This document shows, piece after piece, positions 1 through 7,608 of a stretch of 41,540 bases of DNA (positions within the stretch are counted from its first letter, which is position 1; every line of letters begins with the position of its first letter). The stretch is taken from the NCBI GenBank assembly GCA_022819945.1, contig JAJEGI010000141.1, positions 1 to 41,540 of the forward strand, read 5' to 3'. Below the pieces are notes generated by a model. It saw only the letters and a list, made by a program, of their open reading frames with translations. It searched no databases and was not told the origin of the DNA. The DNA comes from Candidatus Poribacteria bacterium. GTDB taxonomy: Bacteria > Poribacteria > WGA-4E > WGA-3G. The position numbers and the translations under genes were made by a program.

Positions 1-377
1 TTTCGGAACCATCTGCCCAAGTAATCGTCAACGTCAGCGTGCCGGGTGTGAAAGGCCCCGTAATTGTAACCGTATTATCCGTGATTGTAAAAACACCTTC
101 GCTGACGGTAACATCCTCCGGTGGATGATCAAACGTCAAGGTGATACTATCATTCGTGGTAATCTCTCTACCGGTTACTGGCTCTACACTCTCTAAAGCC
201 GCAGGTTGACGAATCGTATAGTCGAGCATTTCGGAACCATCTGCCCAAGTAATCGTCAACGTCAGCGTGCCGGGTGTGAAAGGCCCCGTAATTGTAACCG
301 TATTATCCGTGATTGTAAAAACGCCATCACTGACGGTAACATCCTCCGGTGGATTGTCAAACATCAGGGTGATGGTA
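1..377 (-). repeat. 228-bp in-frame direct repeat inside the dockerin gene
   Basis: Bases 1 to about 149 match bases 229 to about 377 almost exactly; the first ~95 bases of each copy are nearly identical. The period of 228 bases equals 76 codons, so the repeat duplicates a protein module (EDVTVS-G-VFTITDNTVTITG core). The near identity at DNA level points to recent duplication or gene conversion. Confidence 0.85.
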
Positions 378-712
378 TCATTCACAGTCATCTCGGTGTC
401 AATCGCTGGGTCCACACCCACCAACACCGCAAGCAGTCTGACCGTTTCGCCAAGATGGTTCGCGACAAGGACCAAGTCAAGGATATTGACCTTGCCATCA
501 CCATTGACATCCGGATTTACGGTTTGATCTTCCGTAGGTGTTTCGTCGAAGAACCCGGCAACCAACACCAGATCAAGGATATCTATCATCCCATCAGTAT
601 TAACATCAGCTGCCCTCAAGAGGTCAATATCCACATCTTCTTGCGCATAACTTACTGTTAAAACGAACAGTGCTAAGCTTAGTGTTAGCAATGAACAAAT
701 CAATTTTCTCAT
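1..712 (-). CDS. Secreted dockerin-containing repeat protein, 3' end outside the window
   Basis: Translating the complement from the ATG at 710-712 gives 237 codons that run off the left edge, so the C-terminus is missing. Residues 1-24 form a signal peptide (MRKLICSLLTLSLALFVLTV core, then SYAQ before the acidic mature start). Residues about 36-55 and 68-88 are two dockerin type I-like Ca-binding loops (DVNTDGMIDILDLVLVAGFF and DVNGDGKVNILDLVLVANHL). From about residue 98 a beta-rich module of 76 residues begins and is repeated at residue 174. The dockerin pair is N-terminal, whereas in classical cellulosomal enzymes it is usually C-terminal. The role is probably cell-surface or extracellular assembly, but no cohesin partner is seen here. 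A Shine-Dalgarno-like AGGAGAA lies just upstream of the ATG. Secretion and dockerin assignments are strong; enzymatic function is unknown. Confidence 0.85.
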   Translation of the reverse strand, partial: MRKLICSLLTLSLALFVLTVSYAQEDVDIDLLRAADVNTDGMIDILDLVLVAGFFDETPTEDQTVNPDVNGDGKVNILDLVLVANHLGETVRLLAVLVGVDPAIDTEMTVNDTITLMFDNPPEDVTVSDGVFTITDNTVTITGPFTPGTLTLTITWADGSEMLDYTIRQPAALESVEPVTGREITTNDSITLTFDHPPEDVTVSEGVFTITDNTVTITGPFTPGTLTLTITWADGSE

Positions 713-736
713 GTAATTTTCTCCTGCACGATGCAC

Positions 737-846
737 TGCTGGCGGGGTATTTTGCTTGGGTGTTTCTGCGGATTTCTGCGGATTTCCCGTAGAAATCCCG
801 CCAGCAAGGGGGATGCGTAAGTCCTATTTGCGTGCGTAAATCCTAT
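737..846. repeat. Palindromic repeat with TAAGTCCTA end
   Basis: A 10-bp perfect stem (TGCTGGCGGG at 737-746, CCCGCCAGCA at 797-806) is followed by GCGTAAGTCCTAT and a second related GCGTAAATCCTAT. The same end sequence follows GC-rich hairpins at 10436-10537, 11618-11666 and, inverted, 39682-39772. This copy lies between the dockerin start and the 3' end of the MtaA/UroD-like gene and could also serve as a terminator. Confidence 0.7.
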
Positions 847-849
847 CTA

Positions 850-1878
850 TTATACCCGCGCACGATGCCATTCCTGTACCGCTTCTGGGATGGCTTGGAG
901 GTTTTCAATAGTCGTCTGAAGTGGAATCGCACATTCCGGTCCGATCAACGGAACGCCTGCCTCCAAGTTTTTTATCACTTCTGCTTTAACGTCTTCCGGT
1001 TCTTTGGCAAACAGTGTTTCAGGGTTGTTAACGTTTCCGACGAGCGCAATACGCTCCTTCACGATATCCATGGATTCCTGCGGTTCATTTTTGGAATCAT
1101 AATGGAAGGCTGCCATGCCGGTTTGCGCGATGTACTCCATCCTATCAACGGTACGTCCGCAGATATGCAGTATTAAAGGGATTGGGATACGCGCAACGAA
1201 TTCGATATGGAGGTCGCGGAGATAGCGTTGATAGTACTCACCACTGACCAAATCACCCGTCGCGTGGTCAGGCAGCGTAAGCGCATCGGCACCTGCCTCA
1301 ATTTGCGCAACGCCGAATTGCACGGTGGCTTCCTTCATCCGATCCAGCGCGAGTTTCGTCTTACCCGGATCATCAAGCGACAGCAACAAGAAAGGCTCAA
1401 CGCCAAAGCAGTGGTAACCGAGCGACCAAGGTCCCATGGTTTTGCCAATAACAGCAACCTCATCCCCGTATTCTTTTTTCAAGATTCTAATCGCTTCAAG
1501 TACACATTGGGTATCTGGATGTGTGAGGAAATCATCGGGGATCGTGATATCATCAACATCTTCCCAGATCGGTTCACGCATTTTAACGGTCGGCCAGTTA
1601 TCCTTCTGTTCCCACTGAATTTTGCATCCGAGCGCACTGGATTCTTGGATAATCGTGAAGACAGGCATGATGGTATCAAATCCGAGTTCTGTATATCCTG
1701 TCGCGGCGAGGCGCGCCATGAGTTCCGGTTCGCGATTCGCTTGTGGGAAAGGCGCGTCCATTAGATCCATCAGTTCCACAGTCGCGACGGAGGTCGGATT
1801 GCAGACAGGCGTGCGGTCAGTCGGTTCATTGCGGAGCACGGCGAGTACACGTTCACGGCTTGTCATAGCATTTTGCAT
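850..1878 (-). CDS. MtaA/CmuA/UroD-family methyltransferase-like protein
   Basis: The protein of about 342 residues has the uroporphyrinogen decarboxylase/cobalamin methyltransferase fold signature: an N-terminal TSRERVLAVLRNEPTDRTP and, near the C-terminus, the H-X-C...C pattern (H238 and C240 in LHICGRT, C316 in IGPECAIP). That pattern is the zinc site that activates thiols in MtaA-type corrinoid methyltransferases. True UroD enzymes lack it, so heme synthesis is unlikely; transfer of a methyl group between a corrinoid protein and a thiol is the family expectation. The exact substrate is unknown and no corrinoid protein gene is adjacent. I chose the ATG at 1878, with AAGGA 8 nt upstream; a TTG two codons earlier is the alternative. 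Only 12 bases separate it from the upstream gene, so the two are probably co-translated. Confidence 0.85.
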   Translation of the reverse strand: MQNAMTSRERVLAVLRNEPTDRTPVCNPTSVATVELMDLMDAPFPQANREPELMARLAATGYTELGFDTIMPVFTIIQESSALGCKIQWEQKDNWPTVKMREPIWEDVDDITIPDDFLTHPDTQCVLEAIRILKKEYGDEVAVIGKTMGPWSLGYHCFGVEPFLLLSLDDPGKTKLALDRMKEATVQFGVAQIEAGADALTLPDHATGDLVSGEYYQRYLRDLHIEFVARIPIPLILHICGRTVDRMEYIAQTGMAAFHYDSKNEPQESMDIVKERIALVGNVNNPETLFAKEPEDVKAEVIKNLEAGVPLIGPECAIPLQTTIENLQAIPEAVQEWHRARV

Positions 1879-1890
1879 CTTCAACTTCCT

Positions 1891-2547
1891 TTACCTCTGT
1901 TGGCTCGGTGCAGTGAGTACGCCGCGGGCAGCTTCCATCTCTTCTTCACGTAAAACAACCCTAACATTCGGCGCACGAGTGAGTAGAAGTCCCACAAGCG
2001 CATCATGAGACTCCGTGCAATCAAAAGCGACAGTGTCTTTAGCATCGGTTTCAATACTTGCCATTTCACCCAATTTCATCAAGCCGCCCGCAATCGCTGA
2101 GATCCGCCGTGATGCGCCTCTACCTTCACCGTCCGCGCTGACTCGGTAGACACCTTCTCCAGTAGAATCGACTTTAATAGTGAGTTGCGATTTCTTATCA
2201 AGTATGTTGAGGGGACGTGGTTCAGTATGGGTATTCGGCGCAAGTTTACACGCTTCTAAAAAGACCCTACGACACGCGGCTTCATGTCCGCTGTTACAAG
2301 GGAAATAGAGCAAACCGTCAGCGGTTTCCAGCATTCCACCGAGTATTTGCATCGCTTGTCTGACGTTTTCGATTCTCTCGGCGGCACCCGAAATGCGGCT
2401 ATAGGTATGTACCCAAAAGACAGGAGACGCATTGCCCGTAGCTGCATCAACAGTTTGCTGGCGATAGAGTCCTATAGTGATGTCATGGAAGTGTGGATCA
2501 ATGGGTACAAGTTCAAGCCGTCTGCCGATGTCAACGATGCGTCGCAT
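1891..2547 (-). CDS. Conserved-looking protein of unknown function, 218 aa
   Basis: I do not recognise the family. The predicted cytosolic protein starts MRRIVDIGRRLELVPIDP, has no signal peptide or membrane segment, and contains a cysteine/histidine stretch (YFPCNSGHEAACRRVFLEAC, about residues 81-100). The C-terminal part resembles an alpha/beta domain with DCTESHDALVGLLLTR. A longer reading frame reaches 2589, but it would overlap the preceding gene; the ATG at 2547 has GGAAGGG 6 nt upstream and is preferred. It lies 19 bases after the serine-hydrolase-like gene and 12 bases before the MtaA/UroD-like gene, so it is probably in the same operon and may act with the methyltransferase (inference). 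Confidence 0.75.
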   Translation of the reverse strand: MRRIVDIGRRLELVPIDPHFHDITIGLYRQQTVDAATGNASPVFWVHTYSRISGAAERIENVRQAMQILGGMLETADGLLYFPCNSGHEAACRRVFLEACKLAPNTHTEPRPLNILDKKSQLTIKVDSTGEGVYRVSADGEGRGASRRISAIAGGLMKLGEMASIETDAKDTVAFDCTESHDALVGLLLTRAPNVRVVLREEEMEAARGVLTAPSQQR

Positions 2548-2566
2548 AGCATTTCCCTTCCAACGA

Positions 2567-3526
2567 TTAACGGCGGGAGAGTCTACCACCGTAGTGATTT
2601 TCGTAGATGTATTTATAAGCCTGTTCAGAGAGCCTGCGCAAGATATAGGACCGCCGGTTCTTCCAATTATAAAAGGATTGCCACCGATTTCTTCTGTTTG
2701 TCTTTGTCCTGTCCTCCATCATTCCGATGAAAATGTAGGGTCTCGGTATACCTTTCGGGTCTCGGAAAACTAACACGCCACCATCACCTACAAGTCCATA
2801 AACCGTTCCGGTTTTGTTATAAACCTCTACCGAAGCCGGTATGTAGGTCTGTTTATAGATATAATCTCCGTTTTTGAGGTTGAAGTACCACTTCATTTTT
2901 TCGGAATACGGGAGTTTTCCTTGCCACAATTTAAGGAAAAAGGTGCTCAGATCGCGCGCCGAAGTCATATTCTTATAGGTGCGTCCACCGTACGGAATAG
3001 TTTCGACAATCCGAGTCTGCTTAAAATACGGATAATTGCTTCGCAGGATTCGATTCACTCGCGCCGTACCACCAAGCAACCGAATGAAATAGTTAGTTGA
3101 TGTATTAGAACTCCACTGAATCATGGCTCTCAGATTGCCTTTATTGACAGCGGTGTGTTTCTGCCGTCCGTATTTAACCTCGTGGAAATAGGCAAGCATC
3201 ACAAAATTCTTAATGAGCGAGGCTGCCATCATCTGCCGATCTTCGTTGATTGACACTAATTTTTTATTTTTGGAAATATCGTAGACAACGAAGCTCGTCC
3301 GATCTGTTGTTGCCAAGACGCGCCGGCTCCGCCGGCTTTTGATATAGCGTTCAAAATTAGCCTCTAAAGGTGAATCAATTGTACTTTGGTATTTACGCGG
3401 AATGTTCTTATATGTCGCCGCTGGCGATATAAATACCGGAAGCAATAATGAGAGGCTACAACAGACGAAAAGTGTGACTAACTTCGTTGTACGTCTAAGC
3501 ATTCTACTGTCCTTTTCCTTTTTCAT
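2567..3526 (-). CDS. Class A beta-lactamase-fold serine hydrolase, secreted
   Basis: The protein carries the three hallmarks of the penicillin-recognising serine hydrolase fold: S-x-x-K (S103-LI-K106 in AASLIKNF), an SDN-like SSNTSTN (S139 onwards) and KTG (K238-TG in YNKTGTV). A hydrophobic segment after the basic N-terminus (TTKLVTLFVCCSLSLLLPVF) is a signal peptide or anchor. I cannot find a class A omega-loop E-x-x-L-N motif with the deacylating glutamate, so it may be a peptidase or carboxypeptidase-like enzyme rather than an antibiotic-degrading lactamase. The C-terminus is very basic and aromatic. Start choice: ATG at 3526 has GAGG 6 nt upstream; ATG at 3502 also has AAGGA 7 nt upstream and gives a shorter n-region. 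It lies 66 bases downstream of the propeller gene in the same orientation. Confidence 0.8.
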   Translation of the reverse strand: MKKEKDSRMLRRTTKLVTLFVCCSLSLLLPVFISPAATYKNIPRKYQSTIDSPLEANFERYIKSRRSRRVLATTDRTSFVVYDISKNKKLVSINEDRQMMAASLIKNFVMLAYFHEVKYGRQKHTAVNKGNLRAMIQWSSNTSTNYFIRLLGGTARVNRILRSNYPYFKQTRIVETIPYGGRTYKNMTSARDLSTFFLKLWQGKLPYSEKMKWYFNLKNGDYIYKQTYIPASVEVYNKTGTVYGLVGDGGVLVFRDPKGIPRPYIFIGMMEDRTKTNRRNRWQSFYNWKNRRSYILRRLSEQAYKYIYENHYGGRLSRR

Positions 3527-3592
3527 TTTTAACCTCAATGCGTATGAGGAGCATACCATATTTATTAGTGCAGGGTAGATCAGTGGCACGAG

Positions 3593-4869
3593 TCATTTCG
3601 TGTTAGCGTCCGCATTGATGTCTATAACCGGTAATTGATAGCACGCCGCTTCTCGGTCATTGCGAACAAGTAGATAGTTCCCGGCAATTGCCGGCGTGTT
3701 CCATGTTTTACCTGTTAATGCCGCAAAACGTGCATGTTCAATATGGCGTTCTGGATTAGGTTCAACGAGGACAACATCACCTGACTCAGTTGTTACCAAT
3801 AGGACATCTGAAATTAATAACGTCTGTCCATGTCCATATCTACCGCGTTTCCATTGACGTGTGCCATCGACTGGGTTTATGCAACAAAGATACCGTCGTC
3901 AAGCCCATACAGATAGCCTTTGTGATAGATGATATTGGTGAATTTTGCTTTGAGATTTATCGTTTCCCATATAATGGAAACGTCAAATTCACCAGTGGGG
4001 TTACGCGAGAATTGATAAAGTTTAGCACCGGGACTCACAACGACAAGCTCATCAAAAATAAGTGGCGAAATACTGACACCCCAAGGGGGCGGTTCCGCTT
4101 CGTTCTCTTCAAAGATATGCGTCGTCCAGAGTTGGACACCGGTTTCAAAATCCAGACAGTTGAGAATCCCCGTTGAACCGACAGTGTAAACCCGATTCCC
4201 TGAGATCGTTGGTGTAGCACGCGGGCCAAGGCCCGCAGGTGGCGCGTAGTAACGCGCCTGATCTCGATGGCTCCACTTTATCTCACCAGTCCGTAATTCA
4301 TAACAGACCACTTTTTCCCAATCATCTTCTTGTTCTTGCGTGATTGCTGAATTTCCAACGACTGCAAAGCCTGACCAACCCGCGCCAACAGGTTGCCGCC
4401 AGACGAGTTTCCGGGGATGGGCGTCCCAATCGCGGTTTAACTGGATACCGGTTACGACACCGTTCCAATGCTGTCCGAGGAATTGTGGATAATCCACGAC
4501 AGATACTTCGGTGTTAAAGGTACTGTCTGGATCTTGCCGAAAAGTTGAAGGTTTTTCTTGCCATCGCCATTCAAATATGGGTGTGAGGTCACCGCTGAAT
4601 CCTTTGAATTGAAATAGATTCGCGCTAAGAAAAACACCGAAGACGACTGTCGCAAAGGCGATTAACCTAATCCGCCAACTCAGACGCGAGAAACCTAATA
4701 ACCACAAGATTCCGAGAAAGGTCGCAAAGATAACAACCATGAATGTCCCTAAAATCTTGTCTTGGCGATACCCTGCATCTAAGACCCAGATGACCACGGT
4801 GGTTAAAATGGAAAGGGCAATGATGACAAACAAGAGCCACCAGCGAACCGGTTTTTGCGAACGCGCCAC
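3593..4869 (-). pseudogene. Membrane-anchored PQQ-type beta-propeller protein, frameshifted near 3880
   Basis: Three hydrophobic helices near the N-terminus (WWLLFVIIALSILTTVVIWV, then TFMVVIFATFLGILWLLGF, then RLIAFATVVFGVFLSANLF) precede a PQQ/WD-like propeller with typical blades (GNRVYTVGSTGILNCLDFET; GYLYGLDDGIF). The frame stops at 3877 just after DDGIFVA, but the next frame continues the blade as INPVDGTRQWKRGRYGHG and on to a natural stop at 3593. Insertion of one base would restore GIFVCINPVDG. The break is therefore one base lost in a TTTGTTGCAT stretch, either a real mutation or a sequencing error. The role of such proteins is usually extracytoplasmic sensing or dehydrogenase-like binding; no cofactor ligands can be assigned. 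It is first in a likely four-gene operon. Confidence 0.8.
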
Positions 4870-4931
4870 TATAAGAATTCCCTTTTTCTTTTACTTAAAT
4901 AAATCCCTGTGTTTTACATTACCTCATAACT

Positions 4932-4961
4932 ATAATAAACGTTTTCACAAGAGTTTGTCAA
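4932..4961 (-). promoter_or_regulatory. Sigma70-type promoter for the propeller operon
   Basis: On the minus strand TTGACA (4961-4956) is followed after 18 bases by TATTAT (4937-4932). The expected start lies around 4925, giving a leader of about 55 bases before the ATG at 4869. Confidence 0.6.
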
Positions 4962-4977
4962 GTTAAAATTACAAGTG

Positions 4978-5348
4978 TTCGTCTTAAGGATTTCAAGACA
5001 CTTGAGGTGCTACATCAGTCCCATCGAAAATTTTTAATAAAATAATCTGAATTACCGTTGGATCTAACAGAAATTTCAATGAAGATTTTTAAGTCAAAAC
5101 GCATCTAATAACGTGAGTTCAATCAGAAAAAACACATACGGAACCGTAGGGTATCAACACCAAATACGATCTGCATTCAGGCGAAAAAAATTGAAAAAAT
5201 ACGACTAATTTTTTACAAAATATTTACACACCCGAAATGTAGAGGAGTCAAGTCGTGCTCCGGAGACCAATCCTCACAAGGATTTGTACGGATTCAAAGA
5301 CCCTTCCTACAAGAGCATTAAACACTCCTACCCGATATGAGTGAAACC
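4978..5348. other. AT-rich intergenic stretch without a recognisable gene
   Basis: This divergent region between the propeller operon and the SDR gene is rich in A/T runs. I see the two promoters at its edges and no RNA gene. A 29-codon frame from GTG at 5255 has a GAGGAG upstream but no recognisable product. Confidence 0.5.
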
Positions 5349-5377
5349 TTGCAAAAGAATGGGCGTTACGATAGAAT
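5349..5377 (+). promoter_or_regulatory. Sigma70-type promoter for the SDR gene
   Basis: TTGCAA (5349-5354), a 17-base spacer and TAGAAT (5372-5377) lie about 55 bases before the chosen start codon at 5433. Confidence 0.5.
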
Positions 5378-5432
5378 GGTAACATAATCAGAAGAGCAGA
5401 AATTAATTAAATTTTGTCGTATGGAGGACCGG

Positions 5433-6206
5433 ATGCGTTTTGAAAACCGAGTCGCATTTGTAACAGGTGGCGGTGGACCGTTAGGTATCGGAAGAGCCGC
5501 GTGTTTGGCTTTTGCGCGTGAAGGTGCCGCTGTCGTAGTCGCTGGTGGTAGAAGCGCGAATGCTGTCGCGGACGAAGTCCGTGACAAAGGGGGCAAAGCG
5601 ATCGCTGTCCCTTTAGATGTTACTGTACCTGAGCAGGTTCAAACGGCTGTAGATACGACTGTAAATACATTTAAACGGATTGATATTCTATTCAATAATG
5701 CAGGGATCCTTGGGCGTCAAACATTGTTTGAACTCACGCCGGACCTCTTTGATAAGGTGATAGCGGTTAATGTGAAGGGTTGTCTGCTATGTACGCAGGC
5801 AGTCGCTAAAGTAATGATAGAACAGCGGATACAGGGACGTATCATTAACAATTCGTCTATTTATGCCGAAGAATCACACGTTGGGGTACTCAGTTATTGT
5901 GTCAGCAAAGCGGCACTGAATCGACTGACGCGAAGCCTGGCACTCGAACTGCGTCCACACGGTATAACGGTCAATGCAGTCGCACCCGGTGGTGGGGCAC
6001 CGACCGGTATGAATGCATCGCAGAACATCCCCAATGATGACACGCTCCCCGATTTGCCGCTTGCTCCCGCGGACGCACCACCGCTTGAACGCGGGGCAAC
6101 AGTATGGGACTACATCGGCGCGGTATTGTTCCTCGCTTCCGATGAAGCCGCCTATATTAGCGGCGATATTATGACAATTGACGGTGGTGCTGTTTCACGC
6201 CGATGA
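5433..6206 (+). CDS. Short-chain dehydrogenase/reductase (SDR)
   Basis: The 257-residue protein has the classical SDR length and motifs: cofactor loop TGGGGPLGIG (residues 11-20), NNAG (88-91), serine at about 142, and Y155-x-x-x-K159 (YCVSK). The C-terminus (LASDEAAYISGDIMTIDGG) is typical of FabG-like classical SDRs. It should catalyse an NAD(P)-dependent alcohol/ketone conversion; the substrate cannot be told. I chose ATG 5433 because GGAGGA at 5423-5428 serves as its ribosome site, while the ATG at 5421 overlaps that site. It is followed after 20 bases by a small membrane protein gene on the same strand, with GAGGAGG between. Confidence 0.9.
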   Translation: MRFENRVAFVTGGGGPLGIGRAACLAFAREGAAVVVAGGRSANAVADEVRDKGGKAIAVPLDVTVPEQVQTAVDTTVNTFKRIDILFNNAGILGRQTLFELTPDLFDKVIAVNVKGCLLCTQAVAKVMIEQRIQGRIINNSSIYAEESHVGVLSYCVSKAALNRLTRSLALELRPHGITVNAVAPGGGAPTGMNASQNIPNDDTLPDLPLAPADAPPLERGATVWDYIGAVLFLASDEAAYISGDIMTIDGGAVSRR

Positions 6207-6226
6207 GTAGGTAGAGGAGGATCTCC

Positions 6227-6670
6227 TTGTCTGTTGATACTTTCAAAGCTTTCTGTCTCGCTATCTTTGGATGGCTTAAAGCGCATGGGTTGGTCGTCGG
6301 TATTATTTCGGGGGCCAGCTTAGTGGGCAGTATCTTCCTCTGCGCACTGGTCATCGCTTACCTACCCTGCGACTATTTTCGTGCCAAAAGACGGGTGAGT
6401 CGTATCAGACGATCCTTTTTATGGGGCGGGATGATTCTCCTGAAAAATTTGGTTGCTATTATTCTTATTATTGTCGGGATTATCCTGATACCGTTGCCCG
6501 GTCAAGGTGTTTTGACGGTATTGATTGGGATTGTCATTAGCGATATTCCGGGCAAACGTAAATTGGAGCGTCGCATCATACGCTCACCAATGGTACTATC
6601 GGCACTGAATCATATCCGTTCCCGTTTTAATCGTCCACTGCTGGTATTAGATGAACCAACAACGGAGTAG
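6227..6670 (+). CDS. Small membrane protein, PGPGW-like family
   Basis: The 147-residue protein starts at TTG (6227), preceded by GAGGAGG with good spacing; there is no better ATG. It has a hydrophobic segment at about residues 21-45 (GLVVGIISGASLVGSIFLCA) and a second double segment at about 70-105 containing ILIPLPGQGVLTVLIGI. The Pro-Gly-Gln-Gly core followed by a glycine-rich hydrophobic turn resembles the 'putative transmembrane protein PGPGW' family, which has no established function. The C-terminus is basic and presumably cytoplasmic. It likely shares a transcript with the SDR gene. The next gene is convergent only 2 bases away. Confidence 0.7.
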   Translation: MSVDTFKAFCLAIFGWLKAHGLVVGIISGASLVGSIFLCALVIAYLPCDYFRAKRRVSRIRRSFLWGGMILLKNLVAIILIIVGIILIPLPGQGVLTVLIGIVISDIPGKRKLERRIIRSPMVLSALNHIRSRFNRPLLVLDEPTTE

Positions 6671-6672
6671 TC

Positions 6673-7383
6673 TTACCGAGGCACCCATTGCTTGTGTATC
6701 TCCAATAATCGCTGAAGTTCTTCAATCGGTTTCTCAGCGTCATCCACACGCAGATCAATGTACCGATCATTGAAACCGCCATAACCCCCATTCTCTTGAA
6801 CGACAAGTAGCGCAGCGGATTGTTGTCCACGCGTGTCACCTCCAGCCTCTTGCCCAGCGAAAAGTGCCGCCATTAATTTGTCAGCGAGTTCACCCTCCGT
6901 TTCCTCATACGCTTTACCCATCGCTTTAACAACGTCTTCACCGGCGAGAATATTGCCTTGAGCGGTCCAGTGTCTACCTGAAATAGCACCTGCCCAGGCG
7001 TTACATTCATCGCCTGTGTAGTTAACGACGTTCCCTTTCGCATCCACGATACCGACCTGCCGCGTTGCGCGGCCTGGGTCATCCGCGATAAGGCGCTGCA
7101 AGGTCTGTTCCGCGGAAAGCCCACTTTTGAGGAGTTTTAAGCCCTTGGGCCCATACGTCGTGTTTGCCCAAGATTGCGTTGCGATAGCGCCAACTCCTGC
7201 TTCCGCCCACGGTACAACCGATCCAACAGCGAAAAATTTGGATTGGACAGCGATGCCAAGTGCACCCGTTTCCGAATCGTATCCGACAATCGAAAACGTC
7301 GCAACGGGCAGTGGAGAAGGCTTGACAATGTAGGCATTAGGACTGGAGAGAGAAAAAAAAAGACTCAGTGGTATTAAAAGCAT
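6673..7383 (-). CDS. DUF1028 family protein, secreted
   Basis: After a short signal peptide (MLLIPLSLFFSLSSPNAYIV) the protein begins ATFSIVGYDSETGALGIAVQSKFFAVGSVVPWAEAGVGAIATQ (quoted in part), the characteristic start of DUF1028 proteins, which have an Ntn-hydrolase-like fold. Further family features are TQSWANTTYGPKGLKLL, RQVGIVDAKGNVVNYTG and the GNILAGEDVV stretch. The length of 236 residues fits a single-domain member without the peptidoglycan-binding tail some members carry. Function in the family is not established; a periplasmic hydrolase is a guess. ATG at 7383 has AGGAG 9 bases upstream. Confidence 0.9.
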   Translation of the reverse strand: MLLIPLSLFFSLSSPNAYIVKPSPLPVATFSIVGYDSETGALGIAVQSKFFAVGSVVPWAEAGVGAIATQSWANTTYGPKGLKLLKSGLSAEQTLQRLIADDPGRATRQVGIVDAKGNVVNYTGDECNAWAGAISGRHWTAQGNILAGEDVVKAMGKAYEETEGELADKLMAALFAGQEAGGDTRGQQSAALLVVQENGGYGGFNDRYIDLRVDDAEKPIEELQRLLEIHKQWVPR

Positions 7384-7439
7384 CTACTCTATCTCCTATA
7401 TTGTGATGCATATATGCTAATTTGAAAAGGGGTCTTATT

Positions 7440-7546
7440 GTAGGTTGGGTTGAGCGACAAAATACTAAGAATGCTCCAAGGAATACGAGAAACTCCAATG
7501 CTCGATGAGCCTTCTGTATAGGTAGATATAGCGAAACCCAACCCCC
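7440..7546. repeat. Short member of the GTAGGTTGGGTT repeat family
   Basis: GTAGGTTGGGTTGAGCG (7440-7456) is followed after about 75 bases by GCGAAACCCAACCCC, an inverted partner. The ends match the complete elements at 35776-36027 and 38278-38518, but this copy is less than half their length. It lies in the 225-bp gap between the DUF1028 and hisD genes, which otherwise holds nothing recognisable. Confidence 0.65.
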
Positions 7547-7608
7547 TAAACGCTAACGGTATAAGAGAATGTGTCGGGCTTCTGTGTTTGCCATAAATAC
7601 GAGGTCGT

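Noticed and set aside
206..661. 151-codon plus-strand frame at the left edge
   Set aside because: It is antisense to the dockerin gene, whose signal peptide and calcium loops are clear.
850..1878. Uroporphyrinogen decarboxylase (hemE)
   Set aside because: The H-x-C...C zinc triad and absence of hemE substrate motifs point to the MtaA/CmuA branch.
5255..5344. 29-codon GTG frame after GAGGAG in the intergenic region
   Set aside because: The product has no hydrophobic or conserved pattern and the region lacks other support.
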